Source of the DNA: Rhipicephalus microplus
Taxonomy: Eukaryota > Arthropoda > Arachnida > Ixodida > Ixodidae
Direction of reading: 5' to 3'
Assembly: GCF_043290135.1 (NCBI RefSeq)
Contig: NW_027464602.1
Location: 4,712,001 to 4,776,000 of the forward strand
Length of the DNA: 64,000 nt
The translations under genes and the position numbers were made by a program. The number at the start of each line of letters is the position of its first letter. Position 1 is the stretch's first letter. Below the pieces are notes generated by a model. It made no database searches. It saw only the letters and a program-made list of their open reading frames with translations, and was not told the DNA's origin. Below, piece after piece: positions 1-10,673 of the stretch.

Positions 1-2262
1 CAGGCTCCATCGTGCGAGGCGACCTGAAGGGTCCTTCAAGTTGGCTAGCCAACACAAGGCGTGGTGGTCGCTCACAACTTTGAAGGGCCTGCCGTAGAGG
101 TATGGGCGAAATTTCGACGTAGCCCAGATGATGGCGAGGCACTCCTTTTCTGTTGTGGAATAATTTGCTTCTGCTTTGGATAGCGATCGGCTGGCGTAAC
201 TAATAACCCTTTCAAGTCCGTCAGCCCTCTGCACAAGAACGGCGCCAAGACCTACGCTGCTTGCGTCAGTATGTATTTCTGTCTCGGCGAATTCGTCGAA
301 ATGGGCAAGTAACGGAGGCGTCTGGAGGCGATGATTAAGCTCCTGGAAAGCGTGTTCCTGTGGCGTTTCCCACTTGAACTCCACGTCGGCCTTGGTAAGG
401 TTAGTGAGAGGATCGGCGATGCGGGCGAAGTTTTTCACGAACCGCCTATAATAGGCGCACAGGCCCAGAAATTGGCGCACGGCTTTCTTGTCAGTGGGCG
501 GCGGGAATTCGGCGATGCCGGCTGTTTTCCGTGGATCAGGACGAACTCCAGACTTGCTGATAACGTGCCCCAGAAACAAGAGCTCTTCATACGCAAATCT
601 GCACTTTTCTGGCTTCAGTGTGAGTCCGGAAGTCTTGATGGCTTGAAGTACAGCTTCAAGGCGCCGAAGATGCTCGTCGAAACTCGAGGAAAACACGACG
701 ACGTCGTCCAAGTACACAAGGCAAGTCTGCCACTTCAATCCTGCCAGTACTGTATCCATAACGCGTTGAAAAGTTGCAGGCGCTGAGCAAAGGCCGAAGG
801 GCATCACCTTAAACTCGAAGAGGCCGTCCGGTGTTATAAACGCCGTCTTCTCTCGGTCTCTTTCGTCGACTTCGATTTGCCAATAGCCAGTCTTGAGGTC
901 CATTGACGAAAAGTACTTGGCGTTATGGAGCCGATCAAGTGCGTCGTCTATTCGTGGGAGAGGATACACGTCCTTTCTTGTGATTTTGTTCAGGCGGCGA
1001 TAATCGACGCAGAAACGTAGGGTCCCATCCTTTTTCTTCACTAACACCACGGGGGATGCCCATGGGCTGTTGGACGGCTGGATAATATCATCCCGCAGCA
1101 TTTCATCAACTTGTCTCTTGATGGCCTCACGTTCTCGCGTCGAAACCCTGTACGGACTCTGACGGAGTGGTCTGGCATTTTCTTCGGTTATGATGCGATG
1201 TTTCGTGATTGGGGTCTGCCGAATTTTCGATGACGACGAAAAGCAATCTTCGTATTGCAGGAGCAGGGCCTTGAGCTGTTCTTGCTTATCGTTCGGAAGT
1301 CTGGGACTGACGTCGAAAGCTATGGGAGGGGCTTGGTTCCTCTGAGCAGATTCCGCAGAATCGGCGAGGGCGAAAGCACTGGTGGCTTCGACAATTTCTT
1401 CGATGTATGCGACCGTTGTTCCTTTGTTCACATGTTTGTACTCATTGCTGAAATTTGTGAGCATAACCGTTGCTTTGCCTCCCCGCAACTCTGCAATTCC
1501 TCTTGCGACGCAAATATTTCGGGTGACCAACAGATGCTGACTGCCTTCAACGACGCCTTCGAAGTCAGGTGATTCAGGAGCGCCGACTGAAATAATGACG
1601 CTTGAGCGAGGCGGAATGGTGACTTGTTTTTCCAGCACATTCAAGGCATGGTGTCTAGACGGCGTGCGCGGCGGTAGTGCTTCTTCTGTGGATAACGTTA
1701 TCGACTTTGTTTTTAGGTTGATGACAGCACCATGGAGGCATAAGAAGTCCATGCCAAGGATGACATCTCTCGAGCAACGCTGTAGGACTACGAAGTCTGT
1801 AGGATAAGTACGGCCGTTAATGGTGACTCTCGCTGTGCAGATTCCTGCAGGCGTTACGAGATGACCTCCGGCTGTGCGGATTTCAGGGCCTTTCCAAGCT
1901 GTCCTAACTTTCTTTAACTTCGCGGCGAACGACCCACTGATGACAGAATAGTCGGCTCCAGTATCGACGAGAGCGGTCACACTGTGGCTGTCGATAAGAA
2001 CGTCGAGGTCGCTAATTCGCCGTCTCGCATTACAGTTAGGGCGTGGCGTCGGGTCACGGCTTTGTCGACTTGTTCCGCTGCTTCCATGTTGCGTCGTCAA
2101 GCCACCATCGGTAAGTGATCTTTCGCCGTCAAGGCTTTGCCTGGTTAGCGTTGTGTTCGGAAAGCTCCGTCGCGGCGTCGTCGTCGTCGGAGGATCTTCG
2201 GTAGTTCGTCGCACAGCAACCGCACCTCCACCGGTTGCTGCCCTTAGTTTCCCGGATACGGG
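1..2262 (-). CDS. pol: Pol polyprotein, partial: protease, reverse transcriptase, RNase H start
   Basis: The minus-strand frame is open for 754 codons from 2262 to the window edge with no stop; I checked every codon. It should be expressed by -1 frameshifting from gag at 2253-2247, so it needs no own start. A retropepsin motif with DTG at 1965-1957 (context [13 protein letters not shown]) marks the protease. Reverse transcriptase follows, with [19 protein letters not shown] and the catalytic YLDD at 714-703, where Leu replaces the Met of YMDD, as is common in Gypsy-type enzymes. RNase H begins with TDAS (catalytic Asp codon 267-265) and reaches an SDHHALCWL motif near 70-45. The remaining RNase H, integrase and stop are off the left edge. 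Confidence 0.92.
2214..2253 (-). promoter_or_regulatory. Programmed -1 ribosomal frameshift signal, gag to pol
   Basis: The heptamer GGGAAAC (X XXY YYZ) reads 2253-2247 with its last codon immediately before the gag stop TAA (2246-2244). After a 6-nt spacer (2246-2241) the mRNA has CAGCAACCG (2240-2232), a 9-nt loop (2231-2223) and CGGTTGCTG (2222-2214), a perfect 9-bp stem. The pol frame is exactly -1 relative to gag and is open across the heptamer, with its previous stop at 2265-2263. Slip sequence, spacing, stem and frame all agree. A pseudoknot was not assessed. Confidence 0.85.
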
Positions 2263-3608
2263 CTAGGAGACCGGCCCCGCGTTGGGCCAGAGTACTGTCG
2301 GTGGTGCGGTGACGTGCGGCGGCTGGGCGACGGCGAACGCGAAGGGCTTCGTGGTGTCCACCGAGTTCCTGTAAGGTAGTCGGCGATGTCACGTGGTCGT
2401 TCTCCTGGCTGTGGGCGCGGTGCATTGACGGCGAAGCCACGCAATCCCATCTGTCGGTACTGGCAACGGCGGTATGTGTGTCCGGCCTCGCCGCAGTGGT
2501 AGCAGAGCGGGCGATGGTCAGGGGTGCGCCAGACGTCAGTCTTCCTCGGTGCACTGCGCTGGGCCGCTGGCGAACGGTATGACGTCGGTGGGGGTGGTGG
2601 CGGCGGTGGCGTCTGTCGACGGAAGTGCGATGGGGCGGCGTTTTGGCGTGGACGGGGAGTAGCGTTGTGGCGCAGTGCAGCGGCGTAGCTCATAGCTTCC
2701 GGCTCGGGCAGCGGTGCGTGGGGAATTTGAAGCGATTGCCGAACTTCTTCTCGCACAATGTCGGCGATTGAATCCACTTGAGGCTGCGCCGAAGGCAACA
2801 GCTTGCGCAGCTCTTCCCGCACGATCGCTCGGATCGTTTCACGCAGGTCTCCGGAGTTACTGGCGTGAGCAGCAGCGCAGTCTGCAGTCAGGCGACGATT
2901 ATACTGTCTGGTGCGCATGTCCAGGGTCTTTTCAATAGTGGTCGCTTCGGCTACAAATTCTTGGACGGTTTTCGGTGGGTTTCTCATCAGCCCCGCGAAG
3001 AGCTCCTGTTTGACCCCTCGCATGAGGAAACGAACTTTTTTCTCCTCAGGCATGTCTGGGTCAGCGTGACGGAATAGTCGGGTCATTTCTTCTGTGAAAA
3101 TGGCAACATTTTCATTTGGTAGCTGAACCCGGGTCTCTAATAAAGCAGCGGCCCTCTCTTTTCGAGCGACGCTCGCGAACGTTTGCAGGAATGCGCCGCA
3201 GAAAACATCCCACGTTCGGAGCGTGGATTCCCGATTTTCGAGCCAGGTCCTTCCGGTGTCTTCTAAATAGAAGAACACACGACGCAGCTTTTCGTCATGG
3301 TCCCAGTGGTTGAGGGCGGCCACACGGTCGTATGTCTCTAGCCAGGACTCCGGGTCTTCGAACGATGACCCATGGAAAATTGGTGGTTCCCTGGGTTGAT
3401 GCATGACCATCGTGGGCTGGGACGCTGCGGTTGTCATTGTCGCTGCAGTCGCGGTCATGGCCTTGGTCTTCCGCGGCTTGTCGTGTAGAAGCCCGTACTC
3501 CGGTGGTAGCCCTTGCTGTCGGCGGCTTGTTCGCTGCTCCTGGTTGGCGTCGGTGTCTTCTCCGCGACGTGGGCTGGGTTCACGGCTTGACGGGGGCGTC
3601 CGGTACAT
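2244..3608 (-). CDS. gag: Gag polyprotein (capsid-like core and CCHC zinc knuckle)
   Basis: Structural protein of the retrotransposon particle. The reading frame is open from a GTG codon at 3638, which lies in the LTR end, so I chose the first ATG at 3608; this gives 454 residues. From this start, roughly residues 80-230 are a helical, Trp/Leu/Phe-rich block resembling the retrotransposon Gag/capsid domain. A Pro-rich stretch with nine consecutive prolines lies near residue 335. One zinc knuckle CX2CX4HX4C ([14 protein letters not shown]) lies at residues 369-382 (bases 2504-2463), followed by a basic Ser/Arg-rich tail suited to RNA binding. The stop TAA at 2246-2244 directly follows a -1 slippery heptamer, so a minority of ribosomes should continue into pol. 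Confidence 0.9.
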   Translation of the reverse strand: MYRTPPSSREPSPRRGEDTDANQEQRTSRRQQGLPPEYGLLHDKPRKTKAMTATAATMTTAASQPTMVMHQPREPPIFHGSSFEDPESWLETYDRVAALNHWDHDEKLRRVFFYLEDTGRTWLENRESTLRTWDVFCGAFLQTFASVARKERAAALLETRVQLPNENVAIFTEEMTRLFRHADPDMPEEKKVRFLMRGVKQELFAGLMRNPPKTVQEFVAEATTIEKTLDMRTRQYNRRLTADCAAAHASNSGDLRETIRAIVREELRKLLPSAQPQVDSIADIVREEVRQSLQIPHAPLPEPEAMSYAAALRHNATPRPRQNAAPSHFRRQTPPPPPPPPTSYRSPAAQRSAPRKTDVWRTPDHRPLCYHCGEAGHTYRRCQYRQMGLRGFAVNAPRPQPGERPRDIADYLTGTRWTPRSPSRSPSPSRRTSPHHRQYSGPTRGRSPSPYPGN

Positions 3609-3612
3609 GAAC

Positions 3613-3630
3613 GAAGCAGCACCTCCACCA
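3613..3630 (-). other. Candidate minus-strand primer-binding site
   Basis: The minus strand starts TGGTGGAGGTGC at 3630, two bases after the predicted LTR end. TGG is the complement of the CCA tail of a tRNA, as required for a primer-binding site. I could not assign the primer tRNA from sequence alone. Confidence 0.45.
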
Positions 3631-3688
3631 AATGTCACGGGGTCGTGACGTGGCCGAAGACAGGAGACTTCTTGTTGGAATATAACTG

Positions 3689-3694
3689 TTTATT
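3689..3694 (-). promoter_or_regulatory. Polyadenylation signal AATAAA in the LTR
   Basis: AATAAA reads 3694-3689 on the minus strand, about 110 bp downstream of the predicted start site and about 56 bp before the LTR end. This is a normal position for the R-region poly(A) signal, used from the 3' LTR copy. Confidence 0.55.
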
Positions 3695-3802
3695 TGGGCG
3701 AACCTGTGCCCGGTGAACAGAAAGTCCAATTACAGCAGCAGTCTCGCACAGATTGCAGTCTCAGACTGATAGCGGCGAACGGAGCGTCGGCCTTCGATCA
3801 AC

Positions 3803-3836
3803 AACTGACAAGCGGCGAAGCGCGTCGGCATTTATA
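3803..3836 (-). promoter_or_regulatory. LTR core promoter: TATA box plus arthropod-type initiator
   Basis: TATAAA reads 3836-3831 on the minus strand and TCAGTT, a match to the arthropod Inr consensus, reads 3808-3803. The distance from the first T of the TATA box to the A of the Inr (3806) is 30 bp, the usual Pol II spacing. Transcription would run leftwards through R, U5, gag and pol. No downstream promoter element was recognised at the expected distance. Confidence 0.7.
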
Positions 3837-4079
3837 CTCCCGCCGTCGAATGTTCTAGCGCTATCGCTGGCGGCGGCGAGCGTTCCAGAACAATCTGTAC
3901 CATTCGCACAGTGGGCGTGATCTTATCGAAATGATCTACTACAGTCCGGAACCCTCTAGAAAACTGCAGGCGCGGTTTGTGCTGAGAATCGTGTGGTGTT
4001 TTGGGACGATAACCAAAACTTGGAAATGGAACGTGGCAATATCTTCAAAGCTATTACCGCAAAGAAAAAAGCAACACAC

Positions 4080-4153
4080 CACTCCCGGGAGAGCTTGAAC
4101 CTCCAACTTTCCGGTTAACAGCCGATCGCGCTAGCGAACTGCACCATGGAGAC
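4080..4153 (-). pseudogene. First tRNA-Asn-like unit, next to the LTR (class S)
   Basis: This is the leftmost complete tRNA-like part. Its T-run lies at about 4060-4055, and the LTR end at 4038 cuts the spacer just beyond it. The anticodon is GTT. The T arm carries GCTTGAA on the plus strand, so the B box is altered at G57 and C61. The unit is almost identical to the one preceding the copies at 8.87, 19.95 and 31.47 kb, which shows the array is already in register at the LTR junction. Confidence 0.6.
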
Positions 4154-6882
4154 AGTCTTGCTCCACTCTCACCACTATCAGATCATGTCTTCAAAGCTAT
4201 CAGCGCAAAGAAAAAAAAGGCGCCGCACCACCACCGGGTGGGCTCAAACCTCCAACCTTTCGGTTAACAACGACATCGCGCTAGCCAAACGCGCCACGGA
4301 GATAGTCCCGCTTCACTCTCACCACCATCAGAACATATCTTCAAAGCCATTAGCGCAAAGAAAAAAGCAACACACCACTCCCGGGAGGGCTCGAAACTCC
4401 AACCTTTCGGTTAACAGCCGATCGCGCTTGCCCATTGCGCCATGAGACAGTCCAGCTCCACTCTCACCACCATCAGAACATATCTTCAAAGCTATCAGCC
4501 CAAAGAAAAAAGAGCGCCACACCACCACCGGGTGGGCTCGAACCTCCGACTTTTCGTTTAACAGCCGATCGGGCTAGCCAATTGCGCCCGGAGACAGTCC
4601 TTCTCCAATCTCACCACCATCAGAACATATCTTCAAAGCTATCAGCCCAAAAAAAAAAGCACCGCACTACTACCGGGTGGGCTCGAACCTCCAACCTTTC
4701 GGGTAAGAGCCAATCGCGCTAGCCAATTGTGCCATGGAGACAGTCCTGCTCCACTCTCACCACCATCAGAACATATCTTCAAAGCTATTACCGCAAAGAA
4801 AAAAGCAAAACACCACTCCCGGGAGGGCTCGAACCTCCAACTTTCCGGTTAACAGCCGATCACGCTAGCCAATTGCGCCACGGAGACAGTCTTGCTCTAC
4901 TCTCACAACCATCAGAACATAACTTCAAAGCTATCAGCCCACAGAAAAAAAAAGCGCCGCACCACCACCGGGAGAGCTCGAACCTCCAACTTTTCGGTTA
5001 ACAGCCGATCGCGCTAGCCAATTGCGCCACGCTGACAGTCCTGCTCCACTCTCACCACCGTCAGAACATTTCTTCAGAGCTATCAGCCCAAAGAAAATAA
5101 AGCGCTGCAAAACCACCGGGTGGGCTCGAACCTCCAACCTTACGGTTAACAGCCGATCGCGCTAGCCAATTGCCCCACGGAGACAGTCGTGCTCCACTCT
5201 CACCATCGTCAGAACATTTCTTCAGAGCTATCACCCCAAAGAAAAAAAAGCGCCGCACCACCACCGGTTGGGCTCGAACCTCTGACCTTTCGGTTAACAG
5301 CCGATCGCGCTAGCCAATTGCGCAACGAAGACTGTCCTTCTTCAATCTCACCACCATCAGAACATATCTTCAAAGCTGATACCGCAAAGAAAAAACCAAC
5401 ACACCACTCATGGGAGGGCTCAAGACTCCAACCTTTCGGTTAACAGCCGATCGCGCTAGCCCATTGCGCCACGGAGGCTGTCTTGCTCCACTCACACCAT
5501 CATCAAAACATATCTTCAAAGCTATCAGCGCAAAGAAAAAAAGCGCTGCACTACCACCAGGTGGGCTCGAACCTCCAACCTTTCGGTTAACAGCCGATCG
5601 CGCTAGCCAATTGCGCCATGGAGACAGTCTTGCTCCGCTCTCACCACCATCAGAACAAATCTTCAAAGCTATCATCGCAAACAAAAAAGCAACACACCAC
5701 TCCCGGGAGGGCTCGAAACTCCAACCTTTCGGTCAACAGCCGATCGCGCTAGCCCATTGCGCCACGGAGACAGTCTTGCTCATCTCTCACCACCATCGGA
5801 TCATATCATCAAAGCTATCAGCCCAAAGAAAAAAAAAGCACCGCACCACCACCGGGTGGGCTCGAACCTCCAACTTTTCGGTTAACAGCCGATCGCGCTG
5901 GCCAATCGCGCCACGGAGACAGTCCTGCTCCAATCTCACCACAATTAGAACATATCTTCAAAGCTATCAGCGCAAAGAAAAAAAAAGCGCCGTACAACCA
6001 CCGGGTGGGCTCGAACCTCTAACCTTTCGGTTAACAGCCGATCGCGCAAGCCAATTTCGCCATAGAGACAGTCCTGCTCCACTCTCACCACCATCAGAAC
6101 ATATCTTCAAAGGTATCAGCCCAAAGAAAAAAAAGCGCCGCACCACCACTGGGTGGGCTCGAACCTCCGACTTTTCGGTTAACAGCCGATCGCGCTAGCC
6201 AATTGCGCCACGGAGACAGTCCTGCTCCACTCTCACCTCCATCAGAACATATCTTCAAAGCTATCAGCCCAAAGAAAAAAAACCACCGCACCACCACCGA
6301 GTGGGCTCGAACCTCCAACCTTTCGGTTAACAGCCAATCGCGCTAGCCAATCGCGCCACGGAGACAGTCCTGCTCCACTCTCACCACCATCAGAACATAT
6401 CTTCAAAGCTATCAGCCCAAAGAAAAAAAACCACCGCACCACCACCGGGTGGGCTCGAACCTCCAACCTTTCGGTTAACAGCCAATCGCGCTAGCCAATT
6501 GCGCCACGGAGACAGTCCTGCTCCACTCTCACCACCATCAGAACATATCTTCAAAGCTATCAGCACAAAGAAAAAAAGCGCCGCACCACTACCGGGTGGG
6601 CTCGAACCTCCAACCTTTCGGTTAACAGCCGATCGCGCTAGCCAACTGCGCCACGGAGACAGTCGTGCTCCACTCTCACCACCATCAGAACATATCTTCA
6701 AAGCTATCAGCCCAAAGAAAAAAAAGCGCCGCACCACCGCCGGGTGGGCTCGAAACTCCAACCTTTCGGTTAAGAGCCGATCGCGCTAGCCAATTGCGCC
6801 ACGGAGACAGTCCTGCTTCACTCTCACCACCATCAGAACATATCTTCAAAGCTATCAGCCCAAAGAAAAAAAAGCGTCATAC

Positions 6883-6956
6883 CACCACCGGGTGGGCTCC
6901 AACCTCCAACCTTTCGGTTAACAGCCAATCGCGCAAGCCAATTGCGCCTCGGAGAC
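6883..6956 (-). pseudogene. tRNA-Asn-like unit with a lesioned B box (T-loop C56 to G)
   Basis: The T arm reads GGTTGGAGCCC instead of GGTTCGAGCCC, so the nearly invariant C56 of the B box is lost. T8 of the A box is also changed to A. Both changes should weaken TFIIIC binding and the tRNA fold. The same lesion recurs in the higher-order copies, for example near 11.9, 13.8, 15.2, 17.1, 18.3, 22.7, 28.6, 38.5 and 46.9 kb. Confidence 0.6.
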
Positions 6957-7470
6957 AGTCCTGCTCCACTCTCACCACCGTCAGAACATATCTTCAAAGC
7001 TATCAGCCCAAAGAAAAAAAAGCGCCGCACCACTACCGGGTGGGCTCGAACCTCCAAACTTTCGGTTAACAGCCGATCGCGCTAGCCAACTGCGCCACGG
7101 AGACAGTCCTGCTCCACTCTAACCACCATCAGAACATATCTTCAAAGCTATCAGCGCAAAGAAAAAATCAACACACCACTCCCGGGAGGGCTCGAAACTC
7201 CAACGTTTCGGTTAACAGCCAATCGCGCTAGCCCATTACGCCACGGAGACAGTCCTGCTCCACTCTCACCACCATCAGAACATATCTTCAAAGCTATCAG
7301 CCCAAAGAAAAAAAAGCACCGCACCACCACCGGGGGGGCTCGAAACTCCAACCTTTCGGTTGACAGCCGATCGCGCTAGCCAATTGCGCCACGGAGACAG
7401 TCGTGCTCCACTCTCACCACCATCAGAACATATCTTCAAATCTATCAACGCAAACAAAAAAGCAACACGC

Positions 7471-7544
7471 CACTCCCGGGAGGGCTCGAACCTCCAAATT
7501 TTCGGTTAACAGCCGATCGCGCTGGCCAACTGCGCCACGGAGAC
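7471..7544 (-). tRNA. tRNA-Asn(GTT)-like unit, class S representative; probably not a canonical tRNA
   Basis: The T stem is perfect here (GGAGG/CCTCC) and the D stem is intact. The anticodon GTT lies in a CTGTTAA loop. The acceptor strands GTCTCCG and CGGGAGT pair with one C3-A70 mismatch and three G-U pairs. The anticodon stem has the A27-A43 mismatch shared by the array. A six-T terminator lies at 7461-7456. A tRNA gene finder would probably call it as tRNA-Asn with a low score or as a pseudogene. Confidence 0.4.
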
Positions 7545-8943
7545 AGTCCTGCTCCACTCTCACCACCATTAAAACATATCTTCAAAGCTATCAGCCCAAA
7601 GAAAAAAAAGCGCTGCACCACCACCGGGTGGGCTCGAACCTCCAACCTTTCGGTTAACAGCCGATCGCGCTAGCCGATTGCGCCATGGAGACAGTCGTGC
7701 TCCACTCTCACCACCATCAGAACATATCTTCAAAGCTATCAGCGCAAAGAAAAAAGCAACACACCACTTTCGGGAGGGCTCGAATTTCCAACTTTTCGGT
7801 TAACAGCCGATCGCGCTGGCCCATTGCGCGACGGAGACAGTCCTGCTCCACTCTCACCACAATTAGAACATATCTTCAAAGCTATCAGCCCAAAGAAAAA
7901 AATGCGCCGCACCACCACCGCATGGGCTCCAACCTCCAACCTTTCGGTTAACAGCCGATCGCGCTAGCCAATTGCGCCACGGAGACAATCGTGCTCCACT
8001 CTCACCACCATCAGAACATATCTTCAAAGCTATCAGCGCAAAGAAAAAAAGCATCACACCCCACCCGGAAGGGCTGGAACCTCCAACTTTTCGGTTAATA
8101 GCCGATCGCGCTAGCCAATTGCGCCACGGAGACAGTCCTGCTCCACTCTCACCACCGTCAGAATATTTCTTCAGAGCTATCAGACCAAAGAAAAAAAAGC
8201 GCCGCACCACCACCGGGTGGGCTCGAACCTCCAACCTTTCGGTTAACAGCCGATAGCGCTAGCCAATTGCGCCACAGAGACAGTCGTGCTCCACTCTCAC
8301 CACCGTCAGACCATTTCTTCAGAGCTCTCACCCCAAAGAAAAAAAAGCGCCGCACCACCACCGGGTGGGCTCAAACCTCCAACCTTTCGTATAACAGCCG
8401 ATCGCGCTAGCCAATTGCGCCACGAAGACAGTCTTGCTCCACTCTCACCACCATCAGAACATATCTTCAAAGCTATTAGCGCAAAGAAAAAAGCAACACA
8501 CCACTCCCGGGAGGGCTCGAACCTCCAACCTTACGGTTAACAGCCGATCGCGCTAGCCAATGGCCCCACGGAGACAGTCGTGCTCCACTCTCACCATCGT
8601 CAGAACATTTCTTCAGAGCTATCACCCCCCCAAAAAAAAGCGCCGCACCACCACCGGTTGGGCTCGAACCTCCAACCTTTCGGTTGACAGCCCATCGCGC
8701 TAGCCAATTGCGCCACGAAGACTGTCCTGCTCCAATCTCACCACCATCAGAACATATCTTCAAAGCTATTACCGCAAAGAAAAAAGCAACACACCACTCC
8801 CGGGAGAGCTTGAACCTCCAACTTTTCGGTTAACAGCCGATCGCGCTAGCGAACTGCACCAAGGAGACAGTCTTGCTTCACTCTCACCACTATCAGATCA
8901 TGTCTTCAAAGCTATCAGCGCAAAGAAAAAAAAGGCGCCGCAC

Positions 8944-9018
8944 CACCACCGGGTGGGCTCAAACCTCCAACCTTTCGGTTAACAACGACATCGCGCTAGC
9001 CAATCGCGCCACGGAGAT
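8944..9018 (-). pseudogene. tRNA-Asn-like unit with a rearranged anticodon arm
   Basis: The 5' side of the anticodon arm reads ATGTCGTTGTTAA where other units have ATCGGCTGTTAA. It is one base longer and no longer pairs with CCGAA, so the anticodon stem is destroyed while the A box stays intact. C56 of the B box is T. The same unit appears nine times in the window, starting with the copy near 4.23-4.30 kb, then after 19.95, 31.47, 35.0, 40.16, 48.55, 56.95 and 60.63 kb, always with the same neighbours. It is a good marker for the higher-order repeat. Confidence 0.65.
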
Positions 9019-10673
9019 TGTCCCGCTTCACTCTCACCACCATCAGAACATATCTTCAAAGCTATTAGCGCAAAGAAAAAAGCAACACACCACTCCCGGG
9101 AGGGCTCGAAACTCCAACCTTTCGGTTAACAGCCGATCGCGCTTGCCCATTGCGCCATGAGACAGTCCAGCTCCACTCTCACCACCATCAGAACATATCT
9201 TCAAAGCTATCAGCCCAAAGAAAAAAGAGCGCCACACCACCACCGGGTGGGCTCAAACCTCCAACTTTTCGGTTAACAGCCGATCGGGCTAGCCAATTGC
9301 GCCACGGAGACAGTCCTGCTCCACTCTCACCACCATCAGAACATATCTTCAAAGCTATTAGCGCAAAGAAAAAAGCAACACACCACTCCCGGGAGGGCTC
9401 GAACCTCCAACCTTACGGTTAACAGCCGATCGCGCTAGCCAATGGCCCCACGGAGACAGTCGTGCTCCACTCTCACCATCGTCAGAACATTTCTTCAGAG
9501 CTATCACCCCCCCAAAAAAAAGCGCCGCACCACCACCGGTTGGGCTCGAACCTCCAACCTTTCGGTTGACAGCCCATCGCGCTAGCCAATTGCGCCACGA
9601 AGACTGTCCTGCTCCAATCTCACCACCATCAGAACATATCTTCAAAGCTATTACCGCAAAGAAAATAGCAACACACCACTCCTGGGAGGGCTCGAGACAC
9701 CAACCTTTCGGTTAACAGCCGATCGCGCTAGCCCATTGCGCCACGGAGGCCGTCTTGCTCCACTCTAACCCATCATCAGAACATATCTTCAAAGCTATCA
9801 GCGCAAAGAAAAAAAAAGCGCTGCACCACCACCAGGTGGGCTCGAACCTCCAACCTTTCGGTTAACAGCCGATCACGCTAGCCAATTGCGCCACGGAGAC
9901 AGTCCTGCTCCACTCTCACCACCATCAGAACATATCTTCAAAGCTATCAGCCCACAGAAAAAAAAAGCGCCACACAACCACCGGGTAGGCTCGAACCTCC
10001 GACTTTTCGGTTAACAGCCGATCGCGCTAGCCAATTGCGCCACGGAGACAGTCCTGCTCCACTCTCACCACCATCAGAACATATCTTCAAAGCTATCAGC
10101 CCACAGTAAAAAAAGCGCCGCACAACCACCGGGTAGGCTCGAACCTCCAACTTTTCGGTCAACAGCCGATCGCGCTAGCCAATTGCGCCACGGAGACAGA
10201 CCTGCTCCACTCTCACCACCATAAGAACATATCTTCAAAGCTATTACCGCAAAGAAAAAACCAACACACCACTTCTGGGAGGGCTCAAGACTCCAACCTT
10301 TCGGTTAACAGCCGATCGCGCTAGCCCATTGCGCCACGGAGGCTGTCTTGCTCCACTCACACCATCATCAAAACATATCTTCAAAGCTATCAGCGCAAAG
10401 AAAAAAAGCGCTGCACTACCACCAGGTGGGCTCGAACCTCCAACCTTTCGGTTAACAGCCGATCGCGCTAGCCAATTGCGCCATGGAGACAGTCTTGCTC
10501 CGCTCTCCCCACCATCAGAACATATCTTCAAAGCTATCATCGCAAAGAAAAAAGCAACACACCACTCCCGGGAGGGCTCGAAACTCCAACCTTTCGGTCA
10601 ACAGCCGATCGCGCTAGCCCATTGCACCACGGAGACAGTCTTGCTCATCTCTCACCACCATCGGATCATATCA

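Larger units (their letters stand above)
1..4038 (-). mobile_element. Ty3/Gypsy-type LTR retrotransposon, 5' part (LTR, gag, pol start)
   Basis: Read on the minus strand the order is LTR, candidate primer-binding site, gag, then pol with protease, reverse transcriptase and the start of RNase H. Protease before RT, a CCHC Gag and gag/pol in overlapping frames are typical of Ty3/Gypsy elements. The rest of RNase H, integrase and the 3' LTR must lie beyond base 1. The element's outer end meets the tRNA-like array in the middle of a repeat unit, so it most likely inserted into that array. No stop or frameshift (other than the programmed one) is seen in the visible coding part, which suggests a recent copy. 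Tick-like affiliation is from recollection of similar Gag proteins and is not certain. Confidence 0.93.
3633..4038 (-). repeat. 5' long terminal repeat of the retrotransposon
   Basis: Boundaries are inferred. On the minus strand the segment starts TGCCACG at 4038 and ends CGTGACA at 3633, giving TG...CA ends that form an imperfect inverted repeat (TGYCACG). At 4039 the sequence turns abruptly into array repeat, and at 3630 a TGG-starting candidate primer-binding site follows two bases after the LTR end. Inside are a TATA box, an Inr match and an AATAAA signal in the right order. The length would be 406 bp. The partner 3' LTR is outside the window, so identity of the two LTRs cannot be checked. 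Confidence 0.75.

Noticed and set aside
2129..2554. A 141-codon minus-strand ORF across the gag-pol junction.
   Set aside because: It is in the third frame, overlaps both real frames and has no recognisable domain. The gag-pol link is explained by the -1 frameshift signal.
331..3648. Plus-strand ORFs of 62-151 codons across the retrotransposon.
   Set aside because: They lie antisense to gag and pol, which have clear domain motifs and long open frames on the minus strand.
4039..4060. Target-site duplication of the retrotransposon.
   Set aside because: Only one flank is in the window, so no duplication can be shown.
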